The notes: a model not told the origin generated them from the letters alone. Shown: positions 36,901-45,720, numbered from the stretch's first letter. The stretch: DNA of 64,000 bases from Blastobasis lacticolella (GCA_905147135.1 LR990061.1:2720026-2784025), one strand, 5' to 3'. A program made the numbers and translations.

Positions 36901-39900
36901 TCTTCAAGAACGTTTATTTATAGTCTCTTTCTGTAGAAACGACATTTTTTTTTTATGTTATACGGCAGACAAACAGGCAAGCCACTTTCCATAAGGTGGC
37001 CCCTTATGGAAAGTGGTCACCGCCGCCTATGGACATCAGCAACACCAGGGGAGTCACTGATGCGACATTTCAACATTTGTCGAAACGGCTAGTTTTTGCC
37101 AATTTGGACAAGTGGCTGTTACAGGTTTTTGATAATGATAATGATGATGATGATGACGACGTAATAGTTTAGAATAACTATACGAAGCAATCGTCAATAG
37201 AATCGAAATCGATAACGTCTGTGTCAGTAAATATTTCTTTCTGTATAGAGTTTAAATCGATATTTAGGCACTTGAACGCAAAAACCACAGTCAAAGTCAA
37301 TCTCACACTATCGCAAAGGTAACAATGGGCTATCACAAACTCTAAACACAGTCAAAATAAAAAAGTCTAATATAAGAAAAAAATGGAAAACGCAATCTGG
37401 GGATAGAAATCACGTCTCCATTTTATGAGTCATAGGTATGACAATGACTTACCATAAAACATTAAATTTGTGAACTATAGTAGTATACTACGTCGCGTAG
37501 GTAGCTGTCAATGGTAACCTTTTTGTAATTGAACTAGCCAGGTATTTCACCTGATGGTAAATGACAATGCGGCCGAAGATATATGATAGGTACAAAATAA
37601 ATGGTCCACTTGAGCATCCTCCACATCGGTGAAGGGTTTTGCCAAATCTTTACGCCTGGAAGGACGGTTGAAGATAGTAGTGTTGAAAACACAACAGAAA
37701 CTGCGGTTGCTCATTTTCTAGCCTGCAGATATTCGTCGCCTTTAATTATACTCAAAGCGTCGGTGGCCGAGTACCGGGTTCGAATCCCACTGCGGTCATG
37801 TGCCAATGACTGTTTTCTGAGCTATGTACATTAGTTGAACACTAACCGATGCTTTTACGGTGAGGATAAACATCGTGATGAAACCTGCACATTCAGACGA
37901 CTGAATGTGTTACCGTGATCCAATCTGGTCAGGTTCCCCTGGTGACAGGGTCACGGTGGTCCGATGGCAGTAGCTCCACGGCAAAATTTTTTTTTTTTTT
38001 TTTATGTTATACGGCAGACAAACAGGCAAGCGGGCCACCTGATGGAAAGTGGTCACCGCCGCCTATGGACATCAGCAACACCAGGGGAGTCACTGATGCG
38101 TTGCCCGCCTCTGAAGAGACCTCTAATATACCTCTTGAACGATCCCATGTCATAGTCCAAAGGAACTATCAGATCTATCAAATCCTGGATCATGATCAAG
38201 GCGGAGAGCACAACCAGGATGCCAATGATATTAACGCCAAGGTGAGTTTTTAGGTCATACTAGGTAAACTAACTTTAAAGGGGTTTATGCAATATTCCGT
38301 CCATAAAACACGATACGACAATAAAGAATATAATTAAATTTTTAAAATTATTGATAAGCTCTCACTTGGTAATAATAACTGATGTAGGTATTGTATATGT
38401 GTGCGAAAAAGCAAATAAAGCAGAAACAACTAAGTACAAAGTATGTAGAGTTTCGCAAAGGCGGAAAATGCAGGAAGCGTTTAAGGTATTTACCACCTAC
38501 CTTATGTTACAACTACAGAATACAGATTAAAATCTACGCCCTGCATAGTTATTTACTATACCGCCCGGCTATACAAATCATCTGTGGTACTAGAGTGGGA
38601 TCTGTCACATTGCTCTCAAGCAAAGGATTGCTAAGATAAAATTTTGAACCTAATGTCAAAATTTTGGCACCCATACCGAAATCATAAAATCGTTATTTTT
38701 GTTATATTTATAAGATTAATAAATAAATAATATATTTTTTTATTAATTATATAATGAGGAATTAACAGCAATTTACATTTAACGCCTAGAAAAATAAGCT
38801 AAAAGGTAAATAATAATAACTAATTTTCCTGAAGTAGGATACCCTGCGTTTTAGGTGAAAAGTTACAAGTCTTATTATTTTAGTTTAGTGATTTTAGTTT
38901 TAAGATATTTGTCGTGAGTATTTGATCGGTGTCTGTTAAAATACTTTCTATATTATGAGGACCTAGGTTTTGCTCTCGAGCTCATCCGCGTAAATTCTGT
39001 TATCTACGTCGTTTTCCCGGGAACTACATTTAATTTCAGAATAAAATTTTTTTTTTGAGACGTTAGCTGCAAAATTTAATCAAATTCAAACTCCAGTCTC
39101 CAGTAACAAATATCCATTCTTACAAAATTTCGTAATTGCAATATTTAGTAGGAGTATAACCAAAAATTTTAGGTATACTATCTCTATGACTACAACTAAG
39201 ATAGTATTAATGTACTCGTATATTCTGTTCCACATAGTCCAATTTATTTATTTATTTTACTTATTAAGGGAAACAAACAGCTTAAGATATTAACAGATTA
39301 TGTATGAAATAGCTTTTGTCCGAGACTTAAGTCTGCGTAAGATTCCGTTATAAAGTTCCATACTCGTTCCCGTGGGAACAACATTGAATTTATATTTATA
39401 TTTTCGGCTATATTGCTGCCAAATTTCATCAAAATCCCGTCCCGTTTCATCAAAACTTTCGCATTTATAATATTAGTAGGTATATATGTATGTACATGTA
39501 TGTATGTAAACTCTTTAATGCAATTTAAAAATAAATATCATCTTGGCGTTAACGTCCCGGCTGTGCTCTCGCGCACGAGGGCCCAGCATCCGCCCTGACC
39601 ATAATCCAGGATTTGGCAGTTCAGGTAATTACAGTGGAGCAATTGCAATCTGACCTCCGTGACCCTGTTACCAGGGAACATGACCAGTATGGATCATGGA
39701 TTATAAAGAGCAATATTTTATTACATAGAAGTTCATATGTATTATAAACAATTGTTTGCGATAAAACTCTAAGATAGTATTAATTATATTTGCTCCGAGT
39801 AACTAAGTACAACTAATTTAATTTATTCTCCACTTGAACATTGCATTGTACAGCGTAATGCAGACGATATTTTTATTATAAACACTGCATATTATGTGCC

Positions 39901-42900
39901 ATATTTGTAACATAAATGTAAGTAATTCACACATTTTATTGTAGGTAGGTATTGGACGACACTATAATGAGAATATATCTATATCCGATCTCATTATTCT
40001 ATAGACTAGCCTTTGCCCCACGACTTCGCCTGCGCTTAGATATTTTCCTAAGATTCACATAATAATCAGAATTTTGTGCATTTATTTAGCCGTACATCAG
40101 AGATCTCTATATTAATGCGCTGTCCCCCATATAGGGGAATAACGGTTGGTGGATTTTCGAACGAAAAAGGTGGTTATTGCCATAATCTCCACGCTTGGCA
40201 GGCGGGTTGGAAATCGCAGTGTTATAAATTTAAAGATGGAAAATGCTGCTACCTATAGACTCTAGATCTTTTGCCTCGAAAACATTAGTAGCATTGTACG
40301 ACACTCACGAGCGTAAGGGGTTGGAGCTATTCTACTCTGCCGGACACCATACGGCTAAATTATTAATTCAATTTGTATTGACTGACTCAAAACGCCAAAC
40401 AATCATACGTAGGCATATATAACTGGTAGTAAAATTCCCATCAATTATATAATATAAACTGCATTACATAATAAACTTTATAATTGGGCGATAAGCGCGA
40501 TTATTCATTTTTATTACCGCATCGTCACCACGGGGGTTATCTTCGCGATCACGTGTTAGGACTCAACGTGTTAGTCCCAGAGATATCGGCCACTAAAGTG
40601 CGACCTCCAATAAACATAATAATAATCATTCTCGATAAACTTTATGCGAACGATATCACATTTGCAAAATAAGGGACTTTAAGTGCTATAGTGCGATAAT
40701 AATGTCACGTGGTCTGGCTTGAACCTACAAAATTATTTGCACTGAACTTGATTCCATGGAGATTCGAATCATGAGATTGAATGAATAGACTTGGGGCCGA
40801 TAACCACCACGTGCCGTGGGTGGTTGGTGGATATTTAGGTATTAATTATGAATGATTTACCTTTTCTTTATTTCTTTCTTTCTCTACGTAAATTTCAGGT
40901 AGACGGTCGGTCCGTGCCTAGGCGATGGCTCGCATACAATTCGAACTATACTAAACTTTCATTTATGAACTTTTTCGTTTTTTTGTGTGGCTCTTTATTC
41001 GGGAACAAAAGAGACAATCAATCAACAATGCACTGGTGGATTAAGGCAGGAATTTCCAATAATCAATATTCTGATTGACCCGTCATTAGTTTACTGACAT
41101 CATCATCATCATCATCATCTGCTCATACTAGTCTACTGCTGGACATAGGCCTCCCCCAATGAGCGCTATTGCATCTTGTCCTCAGTTTGCCTCATCTAAC
41201 ATAGAATTAACAGAGTTACAGAGTAATCGATTCAGTTATTTTTAAAGCTGTCAATCTGATTGACTCATATTATTTACCGTAAACGGATTATTTGAATATA
41301 AAAATCGAGCGTTAAGGAAATACAGTATAACCTATAATTTCCTTTTAGTGCTCATTCCTCAGTCAAGTTTAATGTTTATCGTGTATTTAGAACTTTGGAC
41401 ATCGTTCTGAAAATTAGATAAAGTCCCAATTTAAATTTTATCGATTTTAAACCAGCTGACTGAATTTTTTTTCAGGCAGCTACTAAAGATTAGAGTTTTA
41501 CAACAGTAGATAGAGACGGTAAATACAGTTTTAAAACTGATTAAGTATTATTTATTTGTTCAAAATGTATGTAACTAGTGTGGTGTAGTAAAATATATTT
41601 GTGTGAAAATTCGAAAACGTGTCTGACCTCAAACCTCGAGTTGATTTCTTAATTGAAATCACATACATTAGTAGTTTTGGTATAAATAGCATGCATATAA
41701 ACAGCTTTAAAAATACGATTATTCCGATTAGCTACCTACCTTCAAACAATGAGAAATTACGGAAACGTAAACTACTTGTAATGTAACAAATAAATTATTT
41801 TGAATTATTGTCTGTTCGTTTTCAATTTTATGTCCATATTCTTGGGTGTAAAGCGTGTTCGAATAGTTGACATTTCCAAAATTAGTCATAGCAGAAATTG
41901 ATTCGTACTTCATAAAAATGTATACTTAAATGACTAATGAAGTAGGTACCTAGTTAACGGAAAACAAACGCTCACAACAATACCAAAAGATACACTACTA
42001 ACACTGATTGTTAATCAATGACCCTGCGTTTTACGTAAATTTGATTTGTCCGTTTTACAGACAGACGATATTTTCAATTTCGATTTCGACTGACGTAATG
42101 GACCAAAACATCTGGGTACATACAGAACAAGCAGTTTCTTTTCATCATTTATCTGTGATGTCTTGTAAATGGCTGATGGAAGTTATGCTAATCTACTGTT
42201 GTAAGTCATCTTATTGTTGTAAGATGTAAGACATAAAAAAAATTTACATACAAAATTTACTTGACAAGGAGAGCTAAAGATGCGAAAATCATCCTGAGAA
42301 AGATGCAATTCATGTAAATACGTCGGTCACACAGATGTTGTGTTCTTTATTGTTAATTACTACCTACACAACGCCAGTGGTCCAATGCACATTGTTATCT
42401 GCCAGTGGTGTGTAGAGTGAAAAAATACTATCGAGTTTCAGTTTCAATTCAAACATCAATTCTCTGTGGCTACAAAACGAAACTATCGCACTATCAAACT
42501 TGTGTTTTTTTATTACCTACTATTGCTAAACATTTGATACAATACACACATTTTGTTCGTCTACTTACGTGACCATTTCGTGTAATTTTGTCGTCCGCAT
42601 AAAAATAAAACAAAATCCAAAAAAAATCACACACCAACAAAAACAAATCGACCGGACCGATACCAAAATTCGCGCGCTTTTTTTTTCTTCCGATTTAATT
42701 TTTTTAATTTTCCGCCCGGCTAGTGGCGGGCGTTCAGAAACTTTTTGATCGCGTAAATTTTTTTCACGATACCACATTAAGATAAATCACTGTGACATAC
42801 CGACGCCGGCAATTATGTACTGTCGCCACAACTGTCCCTGCTCCATCCTGTACGTTTGCTGGTTGACTGACTCGGCAGCGCCCACCGGATCGTAGCTATA

Positions 42901-42915
42901 CGGTCTATCTTCCAT
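15806..42915 (-). CDS. MFS sugar transporter, facilitated trehalose transporter Tret1-like, complete, nine coding exons
   Basis: Join on the minus strand of 42915-42801, 27239-27081, 26520-26318, 24698-24512, 22262-22141, 21363-21187, 19171-19079, 16828-16602 and 15962-15806. The total is 1,440 bp, exactly 480 codons including TGA, 479 residues. All junctions are GT-AG and in phase. Sugar-porter signatures are present in order: GRKWG at about 104-108, PESP at 212-215, QQFSGIN at 285-291, DRLGRR at 333-338, GPLPW at 392-396, SELFP just after, and PETKGKS at 462-468. Twelve hydrophobic segments are plausible and the length is normal for the family. Function (proton-independent hexose or trehalose uniport at the plasma membrane) is inferred from family; substrate is not predictable. 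Confidence 0.9.
16602..16828 (-). CDS. Tret1-like transporter coding exon 8
   Basis: Encodes TM9 end, TM10 with WGLGPLPWAVMSELFP (the G-P-x-P-W signature) and EVKAAASPIATAFCW in TM11. Acceptor TTCCAG, donor GTGAGT; the last codon is split. Confidence 0.9.
17213..17425 (+). repeat. Two truncated family D copies in tandem
   Basis: 17213-17318 and 17330-17425 both carry GAT/GAGCAGACAGCCCACCT...GTAAGCGG and the ATTTAGGTTGCAG or ATTTAGATTGCAG block. Both are cut before the second half of the family. Confidence 0.6.
17690..17998 (-). mobile_element. Family B tRNA-like SINE
   Basis: The minus strand begins with a Ser/Leu-type head, GCGTCGGTGGCCGAGTGGTT (A box TGGCCGAGTGG) and a B-box-like GGGTTTGGATCC. 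The tail carries GCCCTCGTGCGAGAGAGCAC. The most complete family B copy here. Confidence 0.75.
18020..19070. other. Transporter intron without recognised exon
   Basis: AT-rich. A short CAGTAATT triplication occurs at 18339-18360. No coding exon or RNA gene seen. Confidence 0.45.
19079..19171 (-). CDS. Tret1-like transporter coding exon 7
   Basis: A 31-codon phase 0-0 exon encoding VVASAMTPFVVDRLGRRILL, with the DRLGRR loop motif between TM8 and TM9, then ISTCGTTIGL. Acceptor CGTCAG, donor GTAAGT. Confidence 0.9.
19397..19651 (-). mobile_element. Family C short retroposon
   Basis: Exact 10-bp target duplication AAGCACAATT (19387-19396 and 19652-19661). The head, body and tail match the other copies. 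A clean, probably young insertion in a transporter intron. Confidence 0.85.
20265..20560 (-). mobile_element. LINE 3' end fragment (family of 95-345)
   Basis: Begins with a T-run and a TTTAGGCAAACAGGCAAGCG block, then matches 95-345 through TACTATTTAAAAGAGTATT. Confidence 0.65.
20577..20700 (-). pseudogene. Decayed copy of transporter exon 6 3' end plus intron
   Basis: The minus strand reads FDIVSYGAGFTLDTNIATII then IGAV and a stop where Q/donor should be. The DTNIATIIIGAV part matches exon 6 with different codon choice. The downstream intron segment also matches the second copy (GTCATGGACGT, GTAATGATGTTGATGATGTT). Confidence 0.65.
20709..20965 (+). mobile_element. LINE 3' end (WNELPA family)
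   Basis: Frames encode RRFGRTFLARTIGMWNELPA and, after a frame change, the RYIRSLFRGGERVGELVLL-like tail, followed by CATCAGGTGGCCCGCTTACC. Matches 43990-44220; inserted between the two decayed exon copies. Confidence 0.7.
20996..21130 (-). pseudogene. Second decayed copy of transporter exon 6 3' end
   Basis: The minus strand reads MIDIFKAAGSTLNPNIA, then an 11-bp deletion relative to exon 6 shifts the frame before an intact CAG|GTAGGT donor. Same intron segment follows as in the other copies. It cannot replace exon 6 in frame as it stands. Confidence 0.7.
21187..21363 (-). CDS. Tret1-like transporter coding exon 6
   Basis: Encodes TM7 with the substrate-site motif QQFSGINAVLFYM, then TDIFKAAGSTLDPN and the start of TM8 (IATIIIGAVQ). 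Phase 0 at both ends; donor GTTAGT. Two decayed copies of its 3' end lie downstream at 20996-21060 and 20577-20660. Confidence 0.9.
21654..21845. repeat. Minisatellite based on GGTAGGGTAT
   Basis: About 190 bp of irregular GGTAGGGTATG / GGTAGGATATG units on the plus strand in a transporter intron. The reverse strand is an open frame of Pro/Tyr/Leu repeats, which is a by-product of the tandem repeat. Confidence 0.88.
22141..22262 (-). CDS. Tret1-like transporter coding exon 5
   Basis: Encodes the central cytoplasmic loop: DRESASRCLSIIRGRSAAGV and ESELAKMHQDVLASQQKTAT, a helical charged linker between TM6 and TM7. Acceptor CAACAG, donor GTGAGG. It begins with two bases that complete the Gly codon split from exon 4. 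Confidence 0.88.
22368..22570 (+). mobile_element. Family A SINE, 5' truncated and diverged
   Basis: Retains GAGTTCAATTCCCGCC from the B-box region, CAGAAATTGAAATGATGAAT and GGGCTAGATGGCGATGTGTC. Confidence 0.65.
22895..23050. repeat. Interspersed repeat shared with 24795-24975
   Basis: Both copies run CCCCGAC(G/T)AAAAAGAG, GTGGCATCGCAGCTCC or equivalent, GGA(C/G)CGATTTC and AAATCGGTTCA. A common lepidopteran intergenic repeat; class not established here. Confidence 0.5.
23946..24210. mobile_element. MITE with about 33-bp terminal inverted repeats, TA target site
   Basis: Ends GAGCTCGTCTAATCTAAAAT and GTCATTTTGGACTAGACGAG... pair, continuing through GACGCGCCCCACTA. The element is flanked by TA on both sides (23944-23945, 24211-24212), as expected for Tc1/mariner-type insertion. 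No transposase frame, hence non-autonomous. Confidence 0.8.
24309..24466. mobile_element. MITE-like inverted-repeat element beside exon 4
   Basis: Left arm GGGCCTATCGGCTATCTCAG then TGGACAACTGAATTTGACA pairs with the right arm TGTCAAATACAGTTGTCAAC then TGAGTTAGCCAATAGCCC. Arms about 39 bp, total 158 bp. It ends 45 bp from transporter exon 4. Confidence 0.7.
24512..24698 (-). CDS. Tret1-like transporter coding exon 4
   Basis: Encodes DDSRGALGSFLQVFITLG, TM5-TM6 and PESPTYYLTK, the PESP motif at the end of TM6. Acceptor ACCAG, donor GTAGGT. A TIR element ends 45 bp from its donor side. Confidence 0.9.
24795..24975. repeat. Interspersed repeat (second copy of 22895-23050)
   Basis: Starts ACCCCGACTAAAAAGAGGTG and ends AAAATCGGTTCAGTA. 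Confidence 0.5.
25130..25285 (-). mobile_element. Family B SINE fragment
   Basis: Carries TGTCCCGGTTGCGCTCTCGC, CTCGGGATCGGCCTTGACTA, GATCTGACCTCCGTGACCCT and AGATTGGATCATGGTTACA. tRNA-like head absent. Confidence 0.6.
26318..26520 (-). CDS. Tret1-like transporter coding exon 3
   Basis: Encodes TM2-TM4: PFIGGFAASHIGRKWG (the G-R-K loop motif between TM2 and TM3), then LFIGWILIAAATSVPFLYAG and SPMYCAEIAT, where the conserved P-Y-E precedes TM5. Donor GTGAGT. Confidence 0.9.
26738..26985. mobile_element. Two family A SINE pieces in opposite orientation
   Basis: 26738-26842 is a plus-strand head (GACGACCTGATTTGG, GGGTGCGATTCC). 26852-26985 is a minus-strand tail/body (ATACAGCGCCATCTAGCC, then TACAATCGAACCCGGGACC). 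Either an inverted insertion or a rearranged copy. Confidence 0.6.
27081..27239 (-). CDS. Tret1-like transporter coding exon 2
   Basis: Encodes the end of TM1 and the first extracellular loop: TTGYSMGWTSPVGQKLA, an NGTG site that could be N-glycosylated, then DDEGAWIGSLLTIGAIFG, which is the family hallmark preceding TM2. Acceptor CTTGCAG, donor GTAAGG. It is separated from exon 1 by a 15.6-kb intron. Confidence 0.9.
27600..28010 (-). mobile_element. LINE ORF2 endonuclease N-terminus, truncated
   Basis: The minus strand reads LNLVNQNIQGLASKELELSL then NIKIMCITEHWLT, LIPNFNDYIIASKYTRENAI and a decayed tail. QNIQGL and TEHWL are the Asn and Glu motifs of the APE-type endonuclease of CR1/Daphne-like non-LTR elements. 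It is cut at about 27,650 by unrelated repeat sequence. Confidence 0.75.
28011..28510 (-). mobile_element. LINE ORF1 C-terminal part, SGNH/esterase-like
   Basis: Directly 5' of the endonuclease fragment on the same strand. The frame reads IVALGDSLFYTRHDLIGIIG, VGKILFCTLPYSSSFRYNQY and ISLFDINKFVRH, with the GDS and D-x-x-K spacing of the esterase-like domain found in ORF1 of some CR1-clade LINEs. It is open for about 160 codons. No ORF1 start is visible, so the element is 5' truncated or decayed. Confidence 0.6.
29573..29750 (+). repeat. Family E interspersed repeat
   Basis: Runs from AATAAAACAAAGTCCCTATG through TAGATAGAGTGATTCAAGAG, GTGTACGCGAACGAAGTCGC and ends GGGTCCGCTAGT. The end motif CTAG(T) and the head-to-tail copies at 47.2 kb would fit a Helitron-like element, but a hairpin and a TC start were not established. 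Confidence 0.6.
30965..31050 (+). mobile_element. LINE 3' tail fragment
   Basis: Same tail as 14475-14577: GATAGGGAGGCCTTTGCCCT, GCAGTGGGCCAGAAATGGCC, (AAAATAA)n. Confidence 0.5.
31570..32055 (+). repeat. Family D copy interrupted by a family C insertion
   Basis: Family D runs 31570-31777 (CTACCTTATCCTTCAAACCG, GCGGCAGAGATAGATAAAGC) and resumes at 32035 with CCTACCACCTGATT. Between them (31778-32034) is a plus-strand family C element. The junctions show a diverged duplication of about 14 bp ending in CACCT. Confidence 0.65.
32727..32860. repeat. GGTAGGGTA minisatellite with palindromic end
   Basis: Irregular AGGTA/GTAGGGTAG units followed by GTAGGGGCCTACCCCTACCC, a near-perfect palindrome. 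Same motif as 21654-21845 but in the first intron. Confidence 0.8.
33019..33272 (+). mobile_element. Family C short retroposon next to a family A tail
   Basis: Complete from TCATCACAGCCC to CACCACGCGGCC. It directly follows a family A 3' fragment at 32948-33015 (GGGGCTAGATGGCGCTGTGT). Confidence 0.78.
33411..33561. mobile_element. MITE-like element, relative of 9831-10007
   Basis: Termini CTGAGGCCTTATTTTTGAAC and GTTCAAAATAGGGCCTCAG pair as inverted repeats, and the arms continue inward with a GATCCATGCGAA / GTGGATGCGAA match. 151 bp, non-coding. Confidence 0.65.
33720..33965 (-). mobile_element. Family A tRNA-headed SINE
   Basis: Minus-strand copy with a good head (GGGAATCGAACCCGGGACCT and CCACTCAGGTCGTC on +). 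A little of the body is deleted near 33780. Confidence 0.78.
34759..34950 (+). CDS. Candidate orphan exon of an unknown protein
   Basis: A strong acceptor (CTCTTTTTCTCCCTCAG, ending 34758) and a strong donor (GTAAGT at 34951) bracket 192 bp, exactly 64 codons, open in frame and phase 0-0. The peptide begins EDVFVTRTGKTPDAVYVKYL, contains QIADVNYNIIKEEDM and ends HVDLSRT. It does not look like a repeat and has no second copy here. It lies on the strand opposite the transporter, inside its first intron. I recognise no family. It could be an exon of a nested gene, a relic of a captured gene, or chance. Confidence 0.35.
35668..35942 (-). mobile_element. Family A tRNA-headed SINE
   Basis: Nearly complete minus-strand copy; tail (TAAA)n at 35668-35692 on +, head CCACTCAGGTCGTC at the right end. 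The head carries a short internal duplication (CCATGTTGTGGTATGTTG). Confidence 0.78.
36306..36496. mobile_element. Element with perfect 22-bp inverted ends
   Basis: 36306-36327 and 36475-36496 are exact reverse complements over 22 bp (core CTGACTTGTCTTATTTGG). The 147 bp between are non-coding. No certain target duplication. Confidence 0.65.
36945..37075 (-). mobile_element. LINE 3' end fragment (WNELPA family)
   Basis: Starts with a T-run, then ATGTTATACGGCAGACAAAC and CGCCGCCTATGGACATCAGC. A short internal inversion or duplication (CCACTTTCCATAAGGTGGCC) interrupts it. Confidence 0.65.
37757..38240 (+). mobile_element. Family B SINE split by a LINE 3' end
   Basis: The SINE starts with a tRNA-like head GCGTCGGTGGCCGAGTACCG and GGGTTCGAATCCC, runs to about 37985, and resumes at about 38166 with AATCCTGGATCATGATCAAG to the end ACGCCAAGG. 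The interruption (37986-38165) is an antisense WNELPA LINE tail starting with a 17-base T-run. Confidence 0.75.
38245..39535. other. First-intron sequence, nothing recognised
   Basis: AT-rich, no exon or repeat family identified by eye. Confidence 0.45.
39540..39695 (-). mobile_element. Family B SINE fragment
   Basis: TTGGCGTTAACGTCCCGGCT, GCTCTCGCGCACGAGGGCCC, CTGACCTCCGTGACCCTGTT and GTATGGATCATGG mark the body and tail; no head. Confidence 0.65.
40165..40363 (+). mobile_element. Family C retroposon, partial
   Basis: Retains ATAATCTCCACGCTTGGCAG, the TTGCCTCGAAAACATTAGTA block and GCCGGACACCATACGGC; the GATGAT-tail end is missing. Confidence 0.7.
42140..42240. repeat. Interspersed repeat (second copy of 815-985)
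   Basis: Carries TGTAAATGGCTGATGGAAGT and TTATTGTTGTAAGATGTAAG. Confidence 0.4.
42801..42915 (-). CDS. Tret1-like transporter coding exon 1
   Basis: ATG at 42915-42913, donor GTATGT at 42800-42795. It encodes a polar cytoplasmic N-terminus (MEDRPYSYDPVGAAESVNQQ) and then LWRQYIIAGV, the start of TM1. A second in-frame Met is at residue 24. The sequence just upstream (42916-43015) is GC-rich and contains CGTGACGTAG; an untranslated upstream exon cannot be excluded. Confidence 0.85.
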
Positions 42916-43849
42916 ATACGTCGGTCAACGTCACGCGGCGTAGCGTGACGTAGGTAGCGGTAGTGTACGCGGGATCGGCGTGAGGGCTGGCTGGCGAGAT
43001 TCCCGCTTCTTTTTTGGTCTGTGGACAGAAGTGCAGATTTTAGAACGATGTTTCTTTAAAAAAAATTTAATTTATATCGAAAAAGTTTCAGGCAGAATTT
43101 ATATTGCCTGTCTGCTAGCGATTCTTAAATATAACATTAAAAGTAAAAAAAATTAAATTACGAATATATTGGTTTATAGCCCGGTCGGCAGGTAAAAATT
43201 AGGGGGCCTAACCTGGACGTAATACCGATTTTAAGGAAACTTTTGTAGTTTGTTCGGGAATAGTTTGGGGTGTATAATTTAAGTTTTCGACCTCAAGCGA
43301 CCTTCGAGCCTGTGCTACCTTGGGATGACAAAAAAACTGCGGCATATAGCAAAAGTGCCCTTGCCTTAGTGTTACATAAAATTCTCTACAACTTTTGCTT
43401 CAAACACTTTTTAAAATTTACAACCGTTTACGAGCAAAACAGTCTCGATTGTTGAGGAAGATAAAATATCCTTTTCAAGAAAATTGTATGAGAAAATATA
43501 CATGTGTTTTTTGTGAGATACAGGTACAAATAACCATTTCTTTTTCTTTATTTGTGCTGTGATACCTGGCTACTTGCCAAATTTCATAATTATAATATGT
43601 CATGGATCTATATGTTTTGATAAAGTAGCTTTGATCAAGTTGTAGACAACTTTGATACTCAAAGAATAACTTTATCATAACTTCTGGGGCAGTTACCGAT
43701 GACCTATAATAATTATATTTAGCAAAAACTAAGGTCATACAGGACTAGTAAATGAAAAATACAAAATTGGTAATTTGTACATATATCACATAAAAAGACA
43801 TGTATCTTTTTCATACCATTTCCTAAGAACCAATACAAACAAGCAAGTT

Positions 43850-44231
43850 GGAACCACTGGCAAACCGAAGGGACTTTGGCTCCCTGTGTATATTCTATCG
43901 GCTGTACAATGGGGAGTGTTCCGAGGAACTTTTCGATTTGGTGCCCACAGCACAATTTCGCTATCGCACCACCCGCCGTGGGCTGGATACTCATCCTCAC
44001 GACGAAATAACGTTTCTCGCTCGATCGATTCGGATGTGGAATGAGCTCCCAGCCACAGTGTTTCCTTTGGCCTATGACATGGGATCGTTCAAGAGGTATA
44101 TTAGAGGTCTCTTAAGAGGCGGGGAACGCATTGGTGACTCCCCTGGTGTTGCTGATGTCCATAGGCGGCGGTGACTACTTTCCATCAGGTGGCCCGCTTG
44201 TCTGTTTGTCTGCCGTATAACATAAAAAAAG
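43850..44231 (+). mobile_element. LINE ORF2 C-terminus and 3' UTR (WNELPA family)
   Basis: An open frame of about 105 codons reads ANRRDFGSLCIFYRLYNGEC, SEELFDLVPTAQFRYRTTRR, SIRMWNELPATVFPLAYDMG and ends GGERIGDSPGVADVHRRR then stop. This is the post-RT tail of jockey/CR1-like LINEs. It ends GTCTGCCGTATAACATAAAA. The longest and best-preserved copy; the other tails in the window can be aligned to it. Confidence 0.8.
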
Positions 44232-44432
44232 AAAAATATGTATTACCTACCGCCACAACCGAGACAGCTTTGCTCGTAAACGGTTTGGAATTTGAAAAAG
44301 TTTGCAATTAATGCGGTTTTCAACAATAGATGATTCAAGAGTGATTCAAGAGGCAGGTTTATAAACAAATAAAATGATAGGTATGTTCAAAGTAGGTGTA
44401 TGCGGACGTAGTCCACTAGTTTTATATATATT

Positions 44433-44530
44433 GGACGACCCGAATGGTTCAGTACTCAACATTCTGCGACGCTGAGATCCAGAGTTCGGGTCCCGCCGGG
44501 TAGAAATGAAAGTAAAGTTTTTTTTTCGAG
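44433..44530 (+). mobile_element. Family A SINE head fragment
   Basis: GGACGACCCGAATGGTTCAG, GAGTTCGGGTCCCGCCGGGT and AGAAATGAAAGTAA match a diverged head; the body is absent. Confidence 0.5.
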
Positions 44531-45539
44531 TTTTGGTTTTTCTATGGATACAGTTAGTTAGTCAGAGGGATTTTCCATCATCATGCTTTAATCATTTCAG
44601 CAATTCAGTGCAGCAGACGTTAATTTTTAGTACATTAGGCCTTAGCCTAGCCATTAGCCTCCGACACCCGAATTTTTAAATTAAACCTCCGAAATTAGAA
44701 TGTGTAAGGTGACATAAATCACATTAATTAAAATTAACAATGTAGTCATTAAAGGTAGGTATATCTACACACTAGATACACGCCCTTAAGCGTTAGTTTA
44801 ACAATTTTTTATTGCCAAGGGAAGTTTCGAATTTTTTTAAAGTATTTATGAAGACAACGACACTTAATCGCGAAGAGTGAAAGAAGCAGGGGGAGACATT
44901 TGCCCAGCAGTGGGATGATTCAGGGTAATATAATAATAATATAACGAGTATTTATTAGCTACTTAAGCTAATACAGCTTAGAAAATAATAAAACACCTGT
45001 TTATTATATTAACATAGAAATGAATTCAGATTATTTCTCGAACAGGATTATCCGTCCCGGTATTTACGTCAGCTACCACGATGACATAAAGGTATTTCCT
45101 TCCACGCCGGTATTGAGAAAATATTCATAATAAGTAATCAGTGCAGTCCTTTTTTTAGAAGGATACTTAGTACGTAGCAGTTATACGCTCCAGTTAGACC
45201 ATATCAGCCTTCTAAACTGGTCCAAACCAATTGTAAGTTAGGCAGTTAGACATTTTCAACAACGGTCCAAATTAGAATCCGCAATGCATCATCATTCGAT
45301 CTCTGTTTTGCATCCAATATAAACACTGTGAAATACCATAATGCACACAAACATCTACACAAATCCATTGCTTGTTCTCTATTTACAAACAAACTGACAT
45401 TGATAAATTTCAGTATTGATTTTATATCCGTTGATATAATTTGGCAATAGCAACTGATTTAGTTGATCTAACTGTGCAGTTCTATAGTTTAATGTCATTT
45501 TATTTAAATTTCAATGATGATTTTTATACACAGGTGTTT

Positions 45540-45720
45540 GACTGTCATCAAAATTCAATATTCATAATTTCTTTATTGATTAGGACATTAAATATCTCTT
45601 TCAATCGTCAAAAAGGACCCCTCCTTTTAGGAAAGTAGGAAGGAAACACACAGTGACACGCCAACCACGACCGGACCGTGCTCGACAATGCCAGGCAGAG
45701 CCAGACCGCGCTCGCATCAC
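45540..45720. repeat. Interspersed repeat (second copy of 1055-1235)
   Basis: See the copy at 1055; here a 40-bp stretch of the first copy (ACGCTGACCCTACGGCC...) is missing. Confidence 0.5.
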
